A DNA stretch of 64,000 bases from Ehretia macrophylla (Eukaryota; Streptophyta; Magnoliopsida; Boraginales; Ehretiaceae), in NCBI GenBank assembly GCA_037974665.1, contig CM075764.1:86918825-86982824 (forward strand). The letters are read 5' to 3'. Of the stretch, positions 59,882 through 64,000 are shown piece after piece. Each line of letters begins with the position of its first letter. The first letter of the stretch is position 1. The notes beneath the pieces are model-generated. The model had not been told where the DNA came from, searched no databases, and was given only the letters and a program-made list of their open reading frames with translations. Both the position numbers and the translations under genes were made by a program.

Positions 59882-61024
59882 TTAACACTTTAACAACTCA
59901 AGAAAAACTAAAACAAGCTCAATAGGAAAAACATTCGTCATGCTCTATTGTGTGTTACTTTCTAGATTCACCGCTATATAGCACTGAAGAAACGTTGAAC
60001 ACCAAACTATTCGATTTGTTTAGAGAATATCTCCCGTCATGCTCAAAACACCTTCAGAGTTCTTGAGTGATGTTCTAGCTACTAACGTATCAAGATTGTT
60101 TATAAAGCAATGAAATCTTAATCAAGTGAATCTATTTATGGTCGCCGATTATCGTGCAATCTAATCCTTCCATTAATTCTCCCATCGAGCAAGAACCACG
60201 ATTCAATTAAGTTCATAAACTCGATACCATTCATAGATCTAATTGGTGTAATAAGAGATGGCACATGGAAAACTCTTTCTCCATCATTCACACCTCGGCC
60301 AAGGATTTCCTCATTAAACAACCAAGCTTTGATTGCATATGACATCATCTCATGCCGGAGGTTAATGGATCTTATCTTGACCACTACCTGTCAATCACTA
60401 TACCGAACGAATGAAACTGCGAGAGGACGCATCTCATCTCGTTTGTGAAAACAATCATTATCCAAACGTTAGAATCAAACCCCAATACATATGACAACCG
60501 TAATGTATCAAGTCTAAGGATTATATGCAGAACACAACGAATAACAAATTATTAATCTAAAGTCATATAATTTGTTATTCACGTCATATTCAATGATCTA
60601 TTCAACTAATAGTCACCCACATGTTTGTTAATCGCATCCCAATACTGTTATGGCACGTGGCTCACCATCCTTTATCATTAACATCCATATGTTAATCAAA
60701 GGTAATAACACATGTGATAGTATGTGATAGTCCGTAATAGATTATTGAAGTCCCGATCAAATAATCTAAGGACTATGAATACTTTAAGTATTTATCGTCT
60801 TAAAGAAATAAGCCAACATATTCTAAACGCTTTTAGAATACATTACTATAATGAAAATACTAGGGACTCATTCATACACATAAAAGAAGGAGAATATGAA
60901 TGTGATAATTATGTCACTATGAAAACACACATATATAGACATAGATGCCATCATGTACAAGTTAATGTCAAAATGCCCCAATATATTTCATTCAAATATG
61001 TAGAATTAGGGCATATCTCTAACA

Positions 61025-64000
61025 ATCTCCCACTTCTACTAATACTATGTTACATAGTATTAGCACAACATACAATGGTATTGAACATCCATATTCTCAA
61101 AACGAGGACCTAATTGTGACAGATTCATAGCAACGGTTAGTGGATCAGCTACATCGAGAGATGTGGCCGTTTTCTGAACTAGTAAATTCGGTACTACGTA
61201 ATTCACATCCTCCATGAACTAAAATATATCTTTAGTGCTTCCTAAGTACTTAAGAATATACTTCAATTTTATCCACCATTCCCAAACCTGGATTGGACTG
61301 ATATTTACTCGTAACACTTTACAGTTTGCGCAATATCAAGTCTTGTACATAGTATAACAAATATGAAGTTACTATAACTTGAACATAAATTTGCTATGCA
61401 ACTAGAGTTTCTTGAACCTTCAAAAACACTCTATGCACAATCTAAGGAATATGTCGAGTAATCTCTTCGTATTATCACCATAGCAATTCACAAGATACGA
61501 ACGACATGTTCCAAATGGAGAACATTTAATATGTCTAGACTATAATTAATATCACAACACACATATCATCAACTATGATATCCAAGTCATCATTATTGCA
61601 GTCATAGAAAAGTGGATGCGTTCCCACTATTCTTCTGCAATCACAAGGTTCATCCACATTCTAAATGAAATCTAACTCTTTAATCCTATTTGAATTGGAC
61701 TAAACAATTCCAAGAAATTTACTTAAAAGTGGATTTATCAAGTATATTACTCATATCTATTGATCCAAATCATTAATATAGTAACACAATGTGCTATAAT
61801 GTCTAGCATAATGCAAAGAGACTTAAGCACAATAATTGGTAAAAAGAGTACATCATAGTCAACCCTTTACCTTTGATGATATCTTTCAAAAACCACTATA
61901 AAAAGTCACTAGCCTTTTCCATTAACTTCAACCTTTATCTCGTAAATCAGTATCTAGATTAAGTTAAAATATATGAAGTCTAATCAATATGCTAAACATT
62001 ATACAGTTTCTTGGAGTCGATATCACATATACCATTTCTTTATAAATCGTAGGATCTACTAATTGATTATTATCTCAAATACATAAACAACTTTTGTGCA
62101 TCCCCAAAAAAATATCAAAATATTCCTTTTAAGTATGAGATACACTACTAGATTTGAAAGATCTTGTGGGATGACACATTCCAGACCTTATTGAATATAT
62201 TCATTATTTTGGTCTAGGTGATTTTATAACTTTAGAGGATACGCCCTCAATTTCTATTTTATTAGAAAGTAACATCTTCTTGAACAAAACTTTTTTTTAA
62301 AGAAAGATTACAATATAATAGATCAATAGACATTGATCATTAAATAGAAATTATATCATACAAAACTAGGATACATTATAAAATTACCTTTAACCAAAAC
62401 TCCCACTAGTTCTTTAAAAACTTTTCAATAAAAGTAGGACAAACCAAAATTAATACATTTAATCCTTGGTTACTGTTCAACTTATATCAAATATAAAGTT
62501 CTAGCATTAGTAGGAATTTACTATTCAACATAAAATTAAATTGAGGAAAGCATGACCTACAAATAAATATAATGATTAGTCAAACTAATCAATAACTGTA
62601 CTATGTCCAACAAAGCACGGTTTCTTCACTAAGAAAACCCTATTTAATTGTGGTACACCGGGTATTGCTAATTTCAATACTATATCAAAATTTTAGGATA
62701 CTTAAACAAAATAGTACTTAAGTATTTTACCTTCATGATCTAATCATAAGGCACTAATACATTTTCCTACAAAAGCCTATTCCGAAATAGCTCCACATAC
62801 ATCAACATGTACTAATCCAAATAACTTAGTAGTTCTAATCATTTATCAAACAAAGGATGACTTGGTTACCTTTCCAATAAATAAGATACATAAGTTGATC
62901 AAACCAACCTAATCATCATCTTATTATTAGAACAACCTAATCGTGTAGAAACTATAATTGATTTGGATTATTTGAGTGATCTTAAAATTTGGTGGATGGT
63001 TATAACGGTTAACAATATGTTTGCAATACGTTCTTTCGTCCACATTAAGATAATAAAGACTACACCATAATACATTTTTACAAACTTTAAGAATATACAT
63101 TTTATTCCTAATATCATTTAGGTATAATCCTTAAAATACAAAATATGTCCAGAAGGCATCCAAACAAATTGTCTTTAGCTAACGCAACAACCTTTGTTTC
63201 ATTTGCTAATACTGAAAACATTCCACGCTTCTGAAAGCGCACTACTGTGATGAAGATTCTATCATCGAACACATACATCAATGTTTCACTAGAATCTAAA
63301 ACACATAGTAGTACCAATCATAATAAAAGAAGATTTATAATTCATAGTAGCTTTACAATCTTGACATTCAAGCTATAAAGATACTTTGGATTAAAACCTC
63401 TTTTAATATCCGGTTTTAAGGCAATGAAAACATCTTTCACACATGCCTATACAATCCTTAATTTTGTTCTTAGACATGCTCCCACTAGCTAATAAAAATA
63501 ATCTTTCTTGTCTTTCTTCTTTGCATTACCACTAACCAAAGAGGAAATACAATTATGAGAATGAATTCCATTTATATATAATATCATGCATTAAATATGC
63601 TTACCACAAAACCATTTGCTAGTTTAGAATTATATTCTTTACATCTTGCATACCCTTATGCAAACTATGAAAGAATATAAATCCTTAGCATATTTAGCTT
63701 GTTTTACTTATCAACCATAAGTACTACAACTTTCCGTTTTGATACTTTATCAAGATGAAAAATAACGGAACATACAATTTTAAGAGTTGATAAGTTTCTA
63801 AGAACAATTCTTAGATGAAATCGTTAATTCAAAAAGTTTGGTCTGATTACGCGATATATACTCTAGTTACTTAAAAACAGGTTCATTGTTGTAGACATAA
63901 ACGTATGCAGAAAATAAGATCACTAGTTGACATAAACTTGTTAAAACTTTTAATTTGGCCTTTAATTAAATAATACCTCCCAGTAATTTTTATTGAATCC
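61025..64000 (-). pseudogene. Decayed copia pol (RNase H to gag), minus strand
   Basis: Starting at the purine tract (61025-61034), the minus strand reads through remnants in the expected order. These are TATSLDVADPLTVAMNL and LKYILKYLGSTKDIF with a GLGHWTAVK-like piece (RNase H, about 61100-61360); a long unalignable RT zone; LVHVDVCGAISE (integrase start, about 62830-62760); and a GAG-pre-integrase/protease-like zone with VVALAKDNLFG (about 63190). Stops and indels are everywhere; the longest frame (63317-63114) is only 67 codons. It shares the strand and position of the adjacent copia LTR and is the 3' part of that element, which continues past the window end. Confidence 0.7.

Larger units (their letters stand above)
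51397..61024 (-). mobile_element. Copia LTR (minus) split by a nested gypsy element
   Basis: On the minus strand it starts TGTTAGAGATATGCCC at 61024, next to ATCTCCCAC (purine tract AGTGGGAGAT on minus), a typical copia 3' boundary. It ends near 51397. Subtracting the 7515-bp element at 52367 and its 5-bp duplication leaves about 2.1 kb. It contains AT-rich and GAAGAAGA-rich tracts; the ORF at 51553-51834 is low-complexity. Three tandem units of about 45 bp (TTGTTAACACTTTAACAATT type) lie at 52270-52366 and after 59882. Confidence 0.7.

Overview
The window looks like repeat-rich, gene-poor nuclear DNA of a flowering plant, probably a eudicot. The evidence is nested Ty3/gypsy and Ty1/copia retrotransposons with long LTRs, plant DUF295-family genes, a plant-type phosphoenolpyruvate carboxylase (PEPC) gene fragment with an intron, and high A+T. 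Nothing fixes the species. I saw no intact host gene, rRNA, tRNA or CRISPR. Nearly every coding stretch is broken.

Layout. 1-13268: a partial Tekay-like LTR (minus), then a decayed gypsy pol (RT-RNase H, 1845-3103; integrase and chromodomain-like tail, 5530-6769) split by a 2.4-kb solo LTR (3104-5529, repeat CTTCT). Its 3' LTR (6770-11757) is itself split by a second solo LTR (8061-10499, repeat ATAAT). A minus-strand LTR fragment (11758-13268) follows and carries a 164-bp near-perfect palindrome. 13269-19670: A+T-rich DNA with duplications, two PEPC exons joined by an intron in correct phase, and a Helitron-like 3' terminus near 19165. 19671-30960: a direct segmental duplication carrying two copies of an F-box-less DUF295 gene (minus). 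Copy 1 is interrupted by a complete, fairly young TNT1/Tork-like copia element (20731-25915). Copy 2 has one premature stop. Between them lies the 3' end of another copia element (27062-28343).

30961-36096: A+T-rich DNA with a MITE-like foldback, a C-rich tract and the 5' half of a copia element (gag and protease). 36097-48364: a near-complete Tekay-like gypsy element with 2.5-kb LTRs, whose RNase H is split by a third solo LTR (41943-44194, repeat ACTAC); its two ends lack a matching target-site duplication. 48365-51258: two more LTR fragments. 51259-64000: a minus-strand copia element. Its LTR (about 2.1 kb once the insert is subtracted) hosts a complete gypsy element (52367-59881, repeat TTAAC) that has gag but no pol; to the right lies strongly decayed copia pol.

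Relationships. The target-site duplications give a clear nesting order. Solo LTRs show frequent LTR-LTR recombination. All the gypsy LTR families share a short CTACTTTGT-type motif despite wide divergence. The most unusual observations are the gag-only gypsy element, the PEPC fragment beside a Helitron-like end, the palindrome, and the duplicated DUF295 gene with an antisense copia insertion.
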